Notes: generated from the letters alone by a model not told the origin. Positions 7,729 through 17,554 are shown, numbered from the stretch's first letter. The stretch: DNA of 49,350 nucleotides from Thiobacillus sp. 65-29 (GCA_001899775.1 MKWN01000031.1:1-49350), one strand, 5' to 3'. Translations and numbers: made by a program.

Positions 7729-9666
7729 CAGCCGCGCGCGGCCGCCGAGCCAGCGCTCGACGTGGTGCGCGGCGATGTCGGGGTGCGCGGCGAGGCAGCG
7801 GCGCGCGTAGTCGCGTGCCTGTTCCAGCAGATCGACGTCGCGTTCGAGATCGGCGAAGCGCAGCAGCGGCAGTCCGCTTTGCCGATGCCCGAGCAGCTCG
7901 CCAGGACCGCGCAGTTGCAGATCCTGGCGCGCGATCTCGAAGCCGTCGGTGAATTCGTAGATGACCTTGAGGCGCGCGCGGGCGAGCTCGGACAAGGGGT
8001 TTTCGTACAACAGCACACACACCGATTCGCGGCTGCCGCGTCCCACGCGTCCGCGCAACTGGTGCAACTGGGCCAGACCCATGCGTTCGGCGTGCTCGAT
8101 CACCATCAGCGCGGCATTGGGCACGTCGACGCCGACCTCGATCACCGTGGTGGCGACGAGCAGGTCCAGTGCGTGCGCCTTGAAAGCCGCCATCACCGCC
8201 TGCTTCTCGTCCGGCTTCAGGCGGCCGTGCACCAGGCCCACGCGTAGCTCCGGAAGCTGTTCGGTGAGCGCCGCGAACGTGTCCTGCGCGGTCTGCAACT
8301 GCAATTTTTCGGATTCCTCGATCAGCGGGCATACCCAATAGGCCTGGCCACCGGTGCGGCAGGCGTTACGCACACGCGCGAGCACGTCGTCGCGGCGCGC
8401 CGCACTGACCAGCTTGGTCACCACCGGGGTGCGTCCCGGCGGCAGGGCGTCGATGGTCGAGACGTCGAGATCGGCGTAGAAGCTCATCGCCAGTGTGCGC
8501 GGGATCGGTGTTGCGCTCATCATGAGCTGGTGCGGCTCGATGCCCTTTTCGGCCAGCGCCAGGCGCTGGCCGACGCCGAAGCGGTGTTGCTCGTCGACCA
8601 CGGCGAGGCCGAGACGCGCGAAGGCGCCGCCTTCCTGGAACAGCGCATGGGTGCCGAAGGCGAGATCGATCTCGCCCGCGGCGATCGCCTGCCAGGCCTT
8701 GCTGCGCTCGGCCTTGCGCTGGCTGCCCGAAACCCATGCGCTGCGTACGCCGAGCGCGGCGAGCGGCTCGGCGAGCTTGCGATAGTGCTGCTCGGCGAGG
8801 ATTTCAGTGGGCGCCATGAAGGCCGCCTGCAGGCCGTTCTCGACCGCCTGCAGGCAGGCCAGCGCGGCAACCACGGTCTTGCCGCTGCCGACGTCGCCTT
8901 GCAGCAGGCGGCGCATTGGGTGCTGCTGCGCGAGGTCCGCGCTGATCTCCTGCCAGGTGCGTGTCTGGGCCGGCGTGAGCGCGAACGGCAGCGCGTCGAT
9001 GAAGGCGGCGGTGAGGCGTCGTTGCGGCGGCAAGGGCTGAATGATGCGGGTACGGCGCTCGGCGCGCGCGCGCGCGAGCGAGAGCTGCTGCGCCAGCAGT
9101 TCGTCGAAGGCGAGACGCCGCCACGCCGGATGGCCGCGTGATTCGAGTTCGGCGAGCGCGGCGTCGGGTGGCGGCTGGTGCAGGAGGCGGATGCTCGCAT
9201 CGAGCGCGGGCAGGCCGAGCGCGTCGAGCCAGGATGACGGAAGCGTGTCCTCGATCGGCGCGGCGAGTGCGCGCCCGATGAGCTTGCGCAAGGTCGCCTG
9301 GCCGAGCCCGGCAGTGGTGGGGTAGACCGGGGTGAGGCCGTCGGGCAGGGGCGTGTCGGCGTCGGCCTTGGAGAAACGCGGGTGCACCATCTCCAGGCCG
9401 AAGAAACCACCGCGCACCTCGCCGACGAAACGGAAGCATGCACCGGGCTGGAACAGCTTGACGTGACTGGGATAGAAATTGAGGAAGCGGATGCCGAGGA
9501 CATCGCCGCTTTCGTCGCTGGCCGACACGGTGAGCATGCGGCGCGGGCGATAGGCGACGCTGGCTTCGTTGACCGTGGCCTGCACCTGCGCGGTGAAGCC
9601 GGGGCGCAGATCACGGATCGCGGTGACGCGAGTTTCGTCTTCCCAGCGCAGCGGCAGATGCAGCAC
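7717..9666 (-). CDS. recG: ATP-dependent DNA helicase RecG (N-terminus uncertain)
   Basis: RecG remodels stalled replication forks and branched recombination intermediates. From the first canonical in-frame start (GTG at 9666) the product is 649 residues. It has an OB-fold wedge domain, Walker A GDVGSGKT (257-264), the DEQH box (358-361) with HRFGVGQR, helicase-C motifs (VVTKLV, VIEVGVDVPNA, HQLRGRVGRG) and the C-terminal RecG tail. The frame stays open upstream and encodes family-like residues (SPALAGKLAKLGLTRDADLV) before this GTG, but there is no ATG, GTG or TTG there. The true start may therefore be non-canonical, or the start codon may be lost. The gene is last in the run from yicC and overlaps dctM convergently. 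Confidence 0.93.
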   Translation of the reverse strand: MLHLPLRWEDETRVTAIRDLRPGFTAQVQATVNEASVAYRPRRMLTVSASDESGDVLGIRFLNFYPSHVKLFQPGACFRFVGEVRGGFFGLEMVHPRFSKADADTPLPDGLTPVYPTTAGLGQATLRKLIGRALAAPIEDTLPSSWLDALGLPALDASIRLLHQPPPDAALAELESRGHPAWRRLAFDELLAQQLSLARARAERRTRIIQPLPPQRRLTAAFIDALPFALTPAQTRTWQEISADLAQQHPMRRLLQGDVGSGKTVVAALACLQAVENGLQAAFMAPTEILAEQHYRKLAEPLAALGVRSAWVSGSQRKAERSKAWQAIAAGEIDLAFGTHALFQEGGAFARLGLAVVDEQHRFGVGQRLALAEKGIEPHQLMMSATPIPRTLAMSFYADLDVSTIDALPPGRTPVVTKLVSAARRDDVLARVRNACRTGGQAYWVCPLIEESEKLQLQTAQDTFAALTEQLPELRVGLVHGRLKPDEKQAVMAAFKAHALDLLVATTVIEVGVDVPNAALMVIEHAERMGLAQLHQLRGRVGRGSRESVCVLLYENPLSELARARLKVIYEFTDGFEIARQDLQLRGPGELLGHRQSGLPLLRFADLERDVDLLEQARDYARRCLAAHPDIAAHHVERWLGGRARLSRT

Positions 9667-9752
9667 CAGATCGGCGTCGCGGGTGAGGCCCAGCTTCGCG
9701 AGCTTGCCGGCGAGTGCAGGACTTACCGGAACCGAAAATGCTCCCGCAGCGT

Positions 9753-10133
9753 TCAGATCACCACCATGATCGCGTCCGCCTCGACCAGCGCGCCGCGCGG
9801 CAGTGCGGCCACGCCGACCGCGGCACGCGCCGGGTAGGGTGCCGAAAAATACTGCGCCATGATCTCGTTGACCCTGGGAAAGTCGCCGAGATCGGTGAGA
9901 AAGACGTTGAGCTTGACCACGTCGGCAAGCGTGCCGCCGGCGGCCACGGCGACCGCAGCAAGATTCCTGAACACCTGGTGGATCTGTTGCTCGATGCCCT
10001 CGACCAGTTGCATCGAGGCGGGGTCCAGCCCGATCTGACCGGACAGGTAGACGGTGTCGCCGACGCGCACGGCCTGCGAATAGGTGCCGATCGCCGCCGG
10101 GGCGTCGGGTGTCTGGATGATGCTGCGCTTCAT
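9753..10133 (-). CDS. ridA: RidA family enamine/imine deaminase
   Basis: RidA hydrolyses reactive enamine and imine intermediates released by PLP enzymes to the ketoacid and ammonia. The 126-residue protein has the YjgF/YER057c/UK114 pattern: [20 protein letters not shown] at the N-terminus, then [12 protein letters not shown], and the C-terminal [19 protein letters not shown] with the ligand-binding Arg. It sits between spoT and recG with short gaps (31 bp to spoT, and directly abutting the uncertain start of recG). Confidence 0.93.
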   Translation of the reverse strand: MKRSIIQTPDAPAAIGTYSQAVRVGDTVYLSGQIGLDPASMQLVEGIEQQIHQVFRNLAAVAVAAGGTLADVVKLNVFLTDLGDFPRVNEIMAQYFSAPYPARAAVGVAALPRGALVEADAIMVVI

Positions 10134-10164
10134 GCGGGGTTTCCGGTTGGGGTGAACGAATGCG

Positions 10165-12309
10165 TCATTGCGGCGCTGCGGCGCGGCCGTCCTTCCTGCC
10201 CTTGATGCGGAAGATCCGGACCACGTCGGGCAGCACGCGCAGGCTGCGCATGATGCGTGCGAGGTGCATGCGGTCTTCCACCTTCATGGTGAAGAACAGC
10301 ACGGTGTAGGGGCTGCCGTCTTCCTCTTCCATCGACACATTGCCGATGTTGGAGCCCTGTTCGGCGATCGCGGCGGCGACCTTGGCGAGCACGCCGCGCT
10401 GGTTGCCGACGACGACCTTGATCGTGACGTCGAACATGCGGCCGGGCTCGGTCTCCCACTCGACGTCGAACCACTTGTCGGGATCGGTGCCGAAGGCGCG
10501 GATCGAGGGGCAGTCGTGGGTGTGGATGATGAGGCCGCGATCCTTGTGGATGAAGCCGAGAATGGGGTCGCCGGGAATCGGGTGGCAGCACTTTGCGAGC
10601 TCGACCGCGATGCCCTCGGTGCCGCGTATGCTGATCGCGTTGGGATGGGCCGGGGTGCCCGAATGCGCGCCCTGCACCTGCAGCAACTGGTGCGCCACCA
10701 CCAGCGGCAGCTTGCGGCCGAGGCCGATGGCGGCGAAGAGTTCCTCGCGGCTCTGCATGCCGTAGTCCTTCACCACGCGCTCCCACACGCTTTCGTCGGG
10801 CAGCAGGGTGTCCGGATTGAGCGTGGCGACGGCATGGTTCAGCAGGCGCTCGCCGAGTATGGCGGCTTCCTCGATGCGCGCGTTGCGCAGATAGTTGCGG
10901 ATGTGCGAGCGCGCCTTGCCGGTGACGACGAAATTGAGCCACGCCGCATGGGGGCTTGCCTGCGGGTCGGTGAGAATCTCGACATGGTCGCCGTTTCTCA
11001 ACTGGGTGCGCAGCGGCATCAACTCATGGTTGATCTTCACCGCGATGCAGTGATGGCCGACGTCGGTGTGCACGGCGAACGCGAAGTCGACCGCGGTGGC
11101 GCCGCGCGGCAGCGCCATGATCCTGCCCCGCGGCGTGAACACGTAGACTTCGTCGGGGAACAGGTCGACCTTGATGTGTTCGAGGAATTCGGGCGAGTCG
11201 CCGTGGTCGGCCTGGATATCGAGCAGCGACTGAAGCCAGCGGTGGGTGCGCGTCTGCATGTCGTTCAACGCCGCATCGGCCGACTTGTACGCCCAGTGTG
11301 AGGCGATGCCCGATTCGGCCAGCCGATTCATTTCGGCGGTGCGGATCTGCACCTCGATCGGCGTGCCGTTGGGACCGAACAGGATCGAATGCAACGACTG
11401 GTAGCCGTTGGCCTTGGGGATCGCGATGTAGTCCTTGAACTTGCCGGGAATCGGCTTGTACAACGCGTGCAGCGCGCCGAGCGCGAGATAGCAGGAAGGC
11501 AGGTCGCGCACCACGACGCGAAAACCGTAGATGTCGAACACCTCGGAGAACGCCAGGTTCTTTTCCTGCATCTTGCGATAGATGCTGTAGAGGTGTTTCT
11601 CGCGCCCGCTGATAGTCGCTTCGATCTTGCAATGCTCGAGCTTTTCCTGGATCGCGATCTTCACTTTTTCGACCAGTTCGCGGCGATTGCCGCGTGCCGC
11701 CTTCACCGCCTTGGTCAGCACCTGATAGCGGTTGGGGTGCAGAAAGCGGAAGCCGAGGTCCTCGAGTTCCTGGTAGACCGAATGCAGGCCGAGACGATTG
11801 GCGATGGGTGCGTAGATTTCGAGCGTTTCCCTGGCGATGCGCGCGCGCTTCTCAGGCGGCATCGCGCCCATGGTGTGCATGTTGTGCAGGCGGTCGGCGA
11901 GCTTGATCAGGATCACCCGGACGTCCTGCGCCATCGCCAGCAGCATCTTGCGGAAGTTTTCCGCCTGCGCCTGCTGCTCGGATGCGAACGACAGCTTGCC
12001 AAGCTTGGACACGCCCTCGACGAGCAGCGCAACGGGCTTGCCGAAGAGCATTTCGACATCGTTCGTGGTGGCGTGGGTGTCCTCGACGACGTCGTGCAGC
12101 AACGCAGCGCACAGGGTCTGCGCGTCGAGATGCCAGCCGGCGAGAATACCGGTTACCGCCAGGGGGTGGGAAATATAGGGCTCGCCGCTCTTGCGGAACT
12201 GCCCTTCGTGGGCGTGGCGGCTGAAATCGTAGGCATGTTCGATCTGCCCGATTTCGCCTTCGGACAGATAGGCCAGCAGGGGGCGCAGCGAGTCGAATTC
12301 GTGCGTCAT
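10165..12309 (-). CDS. spoT: Bifunctional (p)ppGpp synthetase/hydrolase (SpoT/Rel type)
   Basis: This enzyme makes and degrades the stringent-response alarmone (p)ppGpp. The 714-residue protein begins with an intact HD hydrolase domain ([12 protein letters not shown] at 72-73; [11 protein letters not shown]). The synthetase domain follows ([35 protein letters not shown]), then TGS ([20 protein letters not shown]), a Zn-finger-like CCHPIPGD region and a C-terminal ACT domain. The intact HD motif marks a SpoT rather than a monofunctional RelA. The start is ATG 12309; a longer frame upstream runs through rpoZ and is a shadow. It follows rpoZ by 46 bp in the gmk-rpoZ-spoT order common to proteobacteria. 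Confidence 0.95.
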   Translation of the reverse strand: MTHEFDSLRPLLAYLSEGEIGQIEHAYDFSRHAHEGQFRKSGEPYISHPLAVTGILAGWHLDAQTLCAALLHDVVEDTHATTNDVEMLFGKPVALLVEGVSKLGKLSFASEQQAQAENFRKMLLAMAQDVRVILIKLADRLHNMHTMGAMPPEKRARIARETLEIYAPIANRLGLHSVYQELEDLGFRFLHPNRYQVLTKAVKAARGNRRELVEKVKIAIQEKLEHCKIEATISGREKHLYSIYRKMQEKNLAFSEVFDIYGFRVVVRDLPSCYLALGALHALYKPIPGKFKDYIAIPKANGYQSLHSILFGPNGTPIEVQIRTAEMNRLAESGIASHWAYKSADAALNDMQTRTHRWLQSLLDIQADHGDSPEFLEHIKVDLFPDEVYVFTPRGRIMALPRGATAVDFAFAVHTDVGHHCIAVKINHELMPLRTQLRNGDHVEILTDPQASPHAAWLNFVVTGKARSHIRNYLRNARIEEAAILGERLLNHAVATLNPDTLLPDESVWERVVKDYGMQSREELFAAIGLGRKLPLVVAHQLLQVQGAHSGTPAHPNAISIRGTEGIAVELAKCCHPIPGDPILGFIHKDRGLIIHTHDCPSIRAFGTDPDKWFDVEWETEPGRMFDVTIKVVVGNQRGVLAKVAAAIAEQGSNIGNVSMEEEDGSPYTVLFFTMKVEDRMHLARIMRSLRVLPDVVRIFRIKGRKDGRAAAPQ

Positions 12310-12355
12310 CGCCGGCGCGCTGCTCGCGAGCGCCGGTGCATGCAGGCCGACAGGA

Positions 12356-12559
12356 TCAGGCGCGGCCCCGATTGAGGATTTCACGGCCGACCTTGCCGGC
12401 GGCGATTTCGCGCAAGGCGGTGACGATGGGCTTGTCGCGGGATTCGACCATGGGCTGCGAACCCTGCGCCAGCTGACGCGCACGATAGGTCGCCGCCAGG
12501 GTGAGTTCGAAGCGGTTGGGAATTTTTTCGATGCAATCATCGATGGTGATGCGGGCCAT
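12356..12559 (-). CDS. rpoZ: RNA polymerase omega subunit
   Basis: Omega (67 residues) helps assemble RNA polymerase by holding beta'. The protein has the typical start [20 protein letters not shown] and the [16 protein letters not shown] segment. It lies between gmk and spoT, its usual place, and omega also forms part of a (p)ppGpp-binding site on the polymerase in proteobacteria, a functional link with its downstream neighbour. Confidence 0.96.
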   Translation of the reverse strand: MARITIDDCIEKIPNRFELTLAATYRARQLAQGSQPMVESRDKPIVTALREIAAGKVGREILNRGRA

Positions 12560-12584
12560 GCAAATACTCCTGCTTCAGGCGTTG

Positions 12585-13214
12585 TCAGACACGACGAAAT
12601 TCCTCGAACAGGGCGGCATGCCGCGTCAGCTGGCGTGCCGTTTCGAGGCGAATGCTGCGGGTGACGGCGACCAGATCCTGCAGCGCGTGGTCGAAGTCAT
12701 CGTTGACAATTATATAGTCGAACGCGTCTGCATGGGCGACGTCGTGGGCGGCAGCGGCGAGCCGGCGCTCGATCACCTCGTCGCTGTCCTGGGCGCGTCC
12801 GGCCAGGCGCGTGCGCAGCGCGGCGAACGAGGGTGGCAGGATGAAGATCGACGCGCTGCGTGGGAAGTGCTCGCGCACCTGGGCGGCGCCCTGCCAGTCG
12901 ATCTCCAGCAGCAGGTCGCGCCCGGCGTAGAGTTCGCGCGAGATGACCGACTTCGAGGTGCCGTAGAAATTGCCGTAAACCTCCGCGTGCTCGAGAAACT
13001 CGTTTTGCGTGAGCAGCTTGTGAAACTGTTCGTGGCTGACGAAATGGTAATCGCGGCCGTCGGTTTCGCCCGGGCGCGGTGCGCGCGTGGTGTACGACAC
13101 CGACAGGCGGATCGCCGGATCGGCCTTCAGCAGGGCCTTGACGAGACTGGTCTTGCCGGCGCCCGAGGGCGCGCTGACGACGAAGAGGATGCCTTCGCTG
13201 GAATTGGGGGTCAT
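12585..13214 (-). CDS. gmk: Guanylate kinase
   Basis: Gmk phosphorylates GMP to GDP with ATP. The 209-residue product has the P-loop APSGAGKTS (15-23), the GMP-binding signature [20 protein letters not shown] and the [13 protein letters not shown] segment. Length is typical. It is followed 25 bp later by rpoZ and preceded 21 bp upstream by yicC, so the run yicC-gmk-rpoZ-spoT looks like one transcription unit supplying and using guanine nucleotides. Confidence 0.95.
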   Translation of the reverse strand: MTPNSSEGILFVVSAPSGAGKTSLVKALLKADPAIRLSVSYTTRAPRPGETDGRDYHFVSHEQFHKLLTQNEFLEHAEVYGNFYGTSKSVISRELYAGRDLLLEIDWQGAAQVREHFPRSASIFILPPSFAALRTRLAGRAQDSDEVIERRLAAAAHDVAHADAFDYIIVNDDFDHALQDLVAVTRSIRLETARQLTRHAALFEEFRRV

Positions 13215-13235
13215 GGTTGTACGCGATCCGATTGA

Positions 13236-14102
13236 TTATTCAATATTCTGCACCTGTTCGCGCATCTGCTCGATCAATACCTTGAGTTCGAGCGAAACGC
13301 GCGAGGTCTCCACTGCCACCGATTTCGAGCCCAGCGTGTTCGCCTCGCGGTGCAGTTCCTGCATCAGGAAATCCAGCCGCTTGCCGGTCGCGCCGCGCTG
13401 GTCGAGCACGCGGCGCACTTCGGCGAAGTGAGTGGTCAGGCGCGACACTTCCTCGTCGATGTCGGCTTTCTGTGCGACGAGGGCGACTTCCTGCGCCAGG
13501 CGTTCGTGGCCGGCCTCGCCGAGCGCCTCGCGTAGCCGCTCGGCGAGCCTTTCGCGCTGGGCGGCGGCCAGCGCTGGCAGCATCGGCTGCAGGGCCGTCA
13601 CCTGCGCTTCGGCGGCGGCAAGCCGGTCGAGGATGTGCTGGCGCAGGCGGGTGCCCTCGCGGCGGCGGCTGTCCAGCAGATCGTCCAGCGCGGCGCGCAC
13701 GCCGTCCAGCACGGCGTCGTTCAGCGCGTCCTGGGAGACGGCGGCGGTCTGCACCGCGCCGGGCCAGCGCAGCACCTCGTTGACCGACAGCGCGGCCGCA
13801 CCCGGCAGCCGCCGACGGACGTCCTCCTGCCACTGCGCCAGACGCTCAAGAATTGCCGCATCCAGGCCGTTATCCAGCGAAGCGGCGGATGCCAGGACGA
13901 GCCCGATGCGACATTCCACCTTGCCGCGCGCAAGGCGCTGCTGGATGAGTTCGCGCAGCTGGGGCTCCAGCGGCCGAAGTTCATCGGCGAGGCGGAAATG
14001 GAGTTCGAGGTAGCGCTGGTTGACGCTGCGCAGGTCGATGCTGACACTGGCATGGTCCACACTGAGGGTACGGGCGGCAAACCCGGTCATGCTGGCGGTC
14101 AT
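13236..14102 (-). CDS. yicC: YicC/YloC family endoribonuclease
   Basis: YicC-family proteins are endoribonucleases implicated in small-RNA turnover. The 288-residue protein has the family N-terminus MTASMTGFA with NQRYLELHFRLADELRPLEP, and the C-terminal DUF1732 block EVSRLTTHFAEVRRVL with GKRLDFLMQELHREANTLGS. The start at ATG 14102 is four codons before the conserved MTGFA. Upstream, the divergent Ser/Thr kinase gene begins at 14207. Confidence 0.9.
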   Translation of the reverse strand: MTASMTGFAARTLSVDHASVSIDLRSVNQRYLELHFRLADELRPLEPQLRELIQQRLARGKVECRIGLVLASAASLDNGLDAAILERLAQWQEDVRRRLPGAAALSVNEVLRWPGAVQTAAVSQDALNDAVLDGVRAALDDLLDSRRREGTRLRQHILDRLAAAEAQVTALQPMLPALAAAQRERLAERLREALGEAGHERLAQEVALVAQKADIDEEVSRLTTHFAEVRRVLDQRGATGKRLDFLMQELHREANTLGSKSVAVETSRVSLELKVLIEQMREQVQNIE

Positions 14103-14206
14103 GGATAATGTCCGGGCAGAGGTTCGAATGGGTCCCCGGGTGGAGCCGGGAGGAGTATTGGCCGGCTTGCCCGGCTGCACACAGCAACGATAATAGACGT
14201 TCGATT

Positions 14207-15151
14207 ATGGCGACTCAACCCAACCAGGCCCTTCCCAACGGTTACCGGCTGAAGGAATACACCATCGTCCGCAAGATCGGCGGTGGCGGATTCAGCATGG
14301 TCTATCTTGCGCGCGACGACAACAACCACTCGGTTGCGATCAAGGAGTACCTGCCGGGTGCGCTGGTGCTGCGCACCGAAGGTTCGGTCATCGTGCAGGC
14401 CAATTCGTCGGAAAACAGCAATATTTTCCGCCATGGCCTGAAGTGTTTCTTCGAGGAGGGCCGGGCGCTGGCGCGCATCGATCATCCGAACGTCGTGCGC
14501 GTGGTGAATTTCTTCCGCGCCAACGAGACGGTCTACATGGTGATGCGCTTCGAGCGCGGCAAGACGCTGCAGCAGCACATCCAGGCCAACCGCGGCAACA
14601 TCCGCGAAAGCTTCATCCGCCGGGTGTTCGCCCAGTTGCTGAACGGTCTGCGCGAGGTGCACACGCACAAACTGCTGCATCTGGACATCAAGCCTTCGAA
14701 CCTCTACATCCGCCTCGACGGCTCGCCGGTGCTGATCGACTTTGGTGCCGCGCGACAGACCCTCACCCAGGAAGAGAGCAAGCTGCAGCCGATGTACACC
14801 CCCGGTTTCGCCGCGCCGGAGCAGTATCACAACCGCGAGCGCCTCGGGCCGTGGACCGACATCTACAGCATCGGTGCGAGCCTGTATGCGTGCCTGGCCG
14901 GGCACCCGCCGCAAGCGGCCGATGTGCGGCTCGCCGGCGACAAGCTGGAGCCGGCGACGGAGAAGTGGCGCGGCCTGTATTCCGACCAGTTGCTCGAAAC
15001 CATCGATCACTGCCTCAGGCTCAACTACATGGAGCGCCCGCAAAGCGTGTTCAGCCTGCAGAAGGTGTTGATGGACCGCAGTGCGATGACGCCGCAGCGT
15101 GTCTCGTTGCTTTCCAGCCTAAAACGCTCGCTGAATCGCGAAATATTTTAA
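14207..15151 (+). CDS. Eukaryotic-like Ser/Thr protein kinase
   Basis: This 314-residue cytosolic kinase has the full Hanks set: glycine loop GGGGFSMV (25-32), catalytic Lys46 (VAIKEYLP), catalytic loop HLDIKPSN (158-165), DFG (178-180) and APE (203-205). The loop reads HLD rather than HRD, so it is a non-RD kinase and may not need activation-loop phosphorylation. No membrane helix or sensor domain follows the kinase domain, which is essentially the whole protein. A PP2C-type phosphatase gene starts 9 bp downstream, so the two probably act on the same targets. The start ATG 14207 was preferred over a longer frame because conserved sequence begins after it. Confidence 0.88.
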   Translation: MATQPNQALPNGYRLKEYTIVRKIGGGGFSMVYLARDDNNHSVAIKEYLPGALVLRTEGSVIVQANSSENSNIFRHGLKCFFEEGRALARIDHPNVVRVVNFFRANETVYMVMRFERGKTLQQHIQANRGNIRESFIRRVFAQLLNGLREVHTHKLLHLDIKPSNLYIRLDGSPVLIDFGAARQTLTQEESKLQPMYTPGFAAPEQYHNRERLGPWTDIYSIGASLYACLAGHPPQAADVRLAGDKLEPATEKWRGLYSDQLLETIDHCLRLNYMERPQSVFSLQKVLMDRSAMTPQRVSLLSSLKRSLNREIF

Positions 15152-15160
15152 ACTTCGCAC

Positions 15161-16069
15161 ATGAAATTCACCATCTACCAGGCGTCGCGCCAGGGCGGGC
15201 GCAAGAACAACCAGGATCGGGTTGCCTATTCCTACAGTCGCGAGGCGCTGCTGATGGTGGTGGCCGACGGCATGGGTGGCCACATGCACGGAGAACTGGC
15301 GGCGCAGATTGCGGTGCAGACGCTGACCGACCAGTTCCAGAAACTCGCCAAGCCGCGCCTCGCGGACCCGCTGGGCTTTCTTGCCGACACCATTTCGCGC
15401 GCCCATTTCGGCATCAACGATTACGCGGTCGAGCAGGATCTGCTGGAAATCCCCCACACCACCATCGTTGCGGCGGTGGTGCAGGACAACACGGCCTACT
15501 GGGCGCACGTCGGGGACTCGCGCCTTTACCTGTTCAGCGACGGCGAGCTCATCGCACGCACGGAGGATCACACCGCCGTCGCACAGATGGTGCGTGACGG
15601 CATCATCAGCGAGGAGGAGGCCGGCAACCATCCGGAGCGCAACCGCGTATCCAACTGCCTCGGTGGTTATTCGACGCCGCAGGTCGAATGCAATGCACCG
15701 ATCCCGCTGCGCGACGCCGACACCATGCTGCTGTGCACGGACGGCATCTGGGGCATGATCAACGTGCACGAACTGTCGGCGCTGCTGCATGCCTACACCC
15801 TGGAGGACGCGGTGCGGCACCTGATGGACCATGCCGAGTTCCGCGGCGGCGAACACGGCGACAATCTCAGCCTGGTTGCCATGACCTGGGGTGAGGCGCG
15901 CATGCCGAGCAAGGATTCGATTTCCACCCTGGCGCTGCCGGATGGCGGGGTCACCACCCAGATCAACGCGCTGCGCCCGCTGCCCGGCACGCCGATCGTC
16001 TCCGACGACGAGATCGAGCGCGCCATCGCGGAAATCCAGCAGGCGATCAAGAACATCTCGTCCAAGTAG
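15161..16069 (+). CDS. PP2C-family Ser/Thr protein phosphatase
   Basis: This 302-residue metal-dependent phosphatase probably reverses the action of the kinase encoded 9 bp upstream. PP2C motifs are intact: NNQDR (16-20), VVADGMGGH (33-41), HVGDSRLY, LLCTDGIWG and HGDNLSLV, which supply the metal-binding aspartates. About 50 residues after the last motif are extra; they contain a helical tail (DEIERAIAEIQQAIKNI) that could be an interaction surface. No membrane segment is seen. Kinase-phosphatase pairs at this position, next to rph, recur in betaproteobacteria. Confidence 0.9.
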   Translation: MKFTIYQASRQGGRKNNQDRVAYSYSREALLMVVADGMGGHMHGELAAQIAVQTLTDQFQKLAKPRLADPLGFLADTISRAHFGINDYAVEQDLLEIPHTTIVAAVVQDNTAYWAHVGDSRLYLFSDGELIARTEDHTAVAQMVRDGIISEEEAGNHPERNRVSNCLGGYSTPQVECNAPIPLRDADTMLLCTDGIWGMINVHELSALLHAYTLEDAVRHLMDHAEFRGGEHGDNLSLVAMTWGEARMPSKDSISTLALPDGGVTTQINALRPLPGTPIVSDDEIERAIAEIQQAIKNISSK

Positions 16070-16094
16070 GCGCGGCGCGAGCGGGCGGGCGCGT

Positions 16095-16100
16095 TAAAAT
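16095..16100 (+). promoter_or_regulatory. Putative -10 box (TAAAAT) for rph
   Basis: TAAAAT lies 27 nt before the rph start codon, in the 58-bp gap after the phosphatase gene. The hexamer and spacing suit a sigma-70 promoter, but no clear -35 is visible. Confidence 0.4.
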
Positions 16101-16127
16101 CGCGCTTTTCCTGTCCGGTCGGTCCTC

Positions 16128-16859
16128 ATGTCCAATGTTTTTCGCCCCAGCGGGCGCGCGCCCGACGCGCTGCGCCCCCTCTCGTTCACCCGCGGCTATA
16201 CCCGGCACGCCGAAGGTTCCGTGCTCGTCGCCATGGGCGATACCCGCGTGCTGTGCACCGCCAGCGTGCTGGAGAAGGTGCCGCCGCACAAGCGTGGCTC
16301 TGGCTGCGGCTGGGTCACCGCAGAATACGGCATGCTGCCGCGTTCCACGCATACCCGCACCGATCGCGAGGCGGCGCGCGGCAAGCAGTCCGGGCGCACG
16401 CAGGAAATCCAGCGTCTGATCGGCCGCAGTCTCAGGGCCGTGGTCGATCTCGCGAAGCTGGGCGAGCGCACCGTCCATCTCGACTGCGACGTCCTGCAGG
16501 CCGACGGCGGTACCCGCTGCGCCAGCATCTGCGGTGCCTGGGTCGCGCTCGCCGACGCCGTGGGGGTGCTCCTGCGCGCCGGTACGATCGGCGAATCACC
16601 GCTCACCGGCAGCGTCGCCGCCGTCTCCGTCGGAGTCTGGCAGGGCGTGCCGGTGCTCGACCTCGACTACACGGAAGACTGTGACTGCGACACCGACATG
16701 AACGTGGTGATGACCGGCGCGGGCGGCATCGTCGAAGTGCAGGGTACCGCCGAAGGCGAGCCGTTCTCGCGCGCCACGCTCGAAGCACTGCTCGACCTCG
16801 CCACCGCCGGGATCGCCGAGATCACGGTGGCGCAACGACAGGTCCTGCAAGCGAATTGA
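16128..16859 (+). CDS. rph: Ribonuclease PH
   Basis: RNase PH is a phosphate-dependent 3'-5' exonuclease that trims tRNA and other RNA 3' ends. The 243-residue product has the family start [19 protein letters not shown], then [17 protein letters not shown], the phosphate-binding [19 protein letters not shown] and the [12 protein letters not shown] motif. Length is typical and no frameshift is present, unlike the well-known truncated rph of E. coli K-12. rdgB follows after a palindromic repeat; the rph-rdgB-hemW order is common in this group. Confidence 0.95.
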   Translation: MSNVFRPSGRAPDALRPLSFTRGYTRHAEGSVLVAMGDTRVLCTASVLEKVPPHKRGSGCGWVTAEYGMLPRSTHTRTDREAARGKQSGRTQEIQRLIGRSLRAVVDLAKLGERTVHLDCDVLQADGGTRCASICGAWVALADAVGVLLRAGTIGESPLTGSVAAVSVGVWQGVPVLDLDYTEDCDCDTDMNVVMTGAGGIVEVQGTAEGEPFSRATLEALLDLATAGIAEITVAQRQVLQAN

Positions 16860-16931
16860 TCCGCGAAGCACGCGAAGGGACGCGAAGTGAAAACCAGAAT
16901 CTTCTTCGCGCTTCTTCGCGTCCTTCGCGGA
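16860..16931. repeat. Palindromic CGCGAAG-rich intergenic repeat
   Basis: The rph-rdgB gap holds an imperfect inverted repeat. The left arm (16860-16887) is built from three CGCGAAG units, and the right arm (16901-16931) contains their complement, ending TCCTTCGCGGA. It would fold into a long hairpin in RNA. Its composition resembles dispersed REP-type elements, but only one copy is in the window. Confidence 0.75.
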
Positions 16932-16954
16932 CAAAAACTCAAAAAGGAAATCTC

Positions 16955-17554
16955 ATGAGCAAGATCGTCATTGCTTCCGGCAATCCGGGCAAACTGCGCG
17001 AGATCGCGCGCATCCTCGCGCCCCTCGACATCGAGGCGGTGCCGCAGGCGGATTTCAACGTACCCGACTGCCCCGAACCGCACGTCACCTTTGTCGAGAA
17101 CTGTCTCGCCAAGGCGCGCCACGCCAGCCGGCACAGTGGCCTGCCGGCGCTGGCCGACGACTCGGGCATCTGCGTCGAGGCGCTGGGCGGCGCGCCGGGC
17201 GTGTTCTCCGCGCGCTATGCCGGCGAGCCGAAATCGGACGATCGCAACAATGAAAAACTGATCGCCGACCTTCAGGGACAGACGAATCGGCGTGCGCATT
17301 ACGCCTGCGTGATGGTCTACGTGCGCCACCCTGACGACCCCGAGCCGGTCATTGCCGAAGGCCGCTGGTACGGCGAGATCATCGACACGCCGCGCGGCGA
17401 GAATGGCTTCGGCTACGACCCGTATTTCCTCGTTCCGGAATTCGGCAAGACCGGTGCCGAGCTCGATGCCGACACCAAGAATGCGATCAGCCATCGCGGT
17501 CAGGCGCTGCGCGATCTGGTCGACAAGCTGAAGCGGTTGCAACGCATTGGCTGA
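16955..17554 (+). CDS. rdgB: XTP/dITP diphosphatase (non-canonical purine NTP pyrophosphatase)
   Basis: RdgB hydrolyses ITP, dITP and XTP to monophosphates, keeping deaminated purines out of nucleic acids. The 199-residue protein shows SGNPGKLREI (8-17), FVENCLAKARHAS, the substrate-binding LADDSGICVEALGGAPGVFS, and GENGFGYDPYF with a C-terminal SHRGQAL. The start at ATG 16955 has an AAGGAAA ribosome-binding site that lies just outside the preceding repeat. Its end overlaps the hemW start by 8 bp. Confidence 0.95.
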   Translation: MSKIVIASGNPGKLREIARILAPLDIEAVPQADFNVPDCPEPHVTFVENCLAKARHASRHSGLPALADDSGICVEALGGAPGVFSARYAGEPKSDDRNNEKLIADLQGQTNRRAHYACVMVYVRHPDDPEPVIAEGRWYGEIIDTPRGENGFGYDPYFLVPEFGKTGAELDADTKNAISHRGQALRDLVDKLKRLQRIG

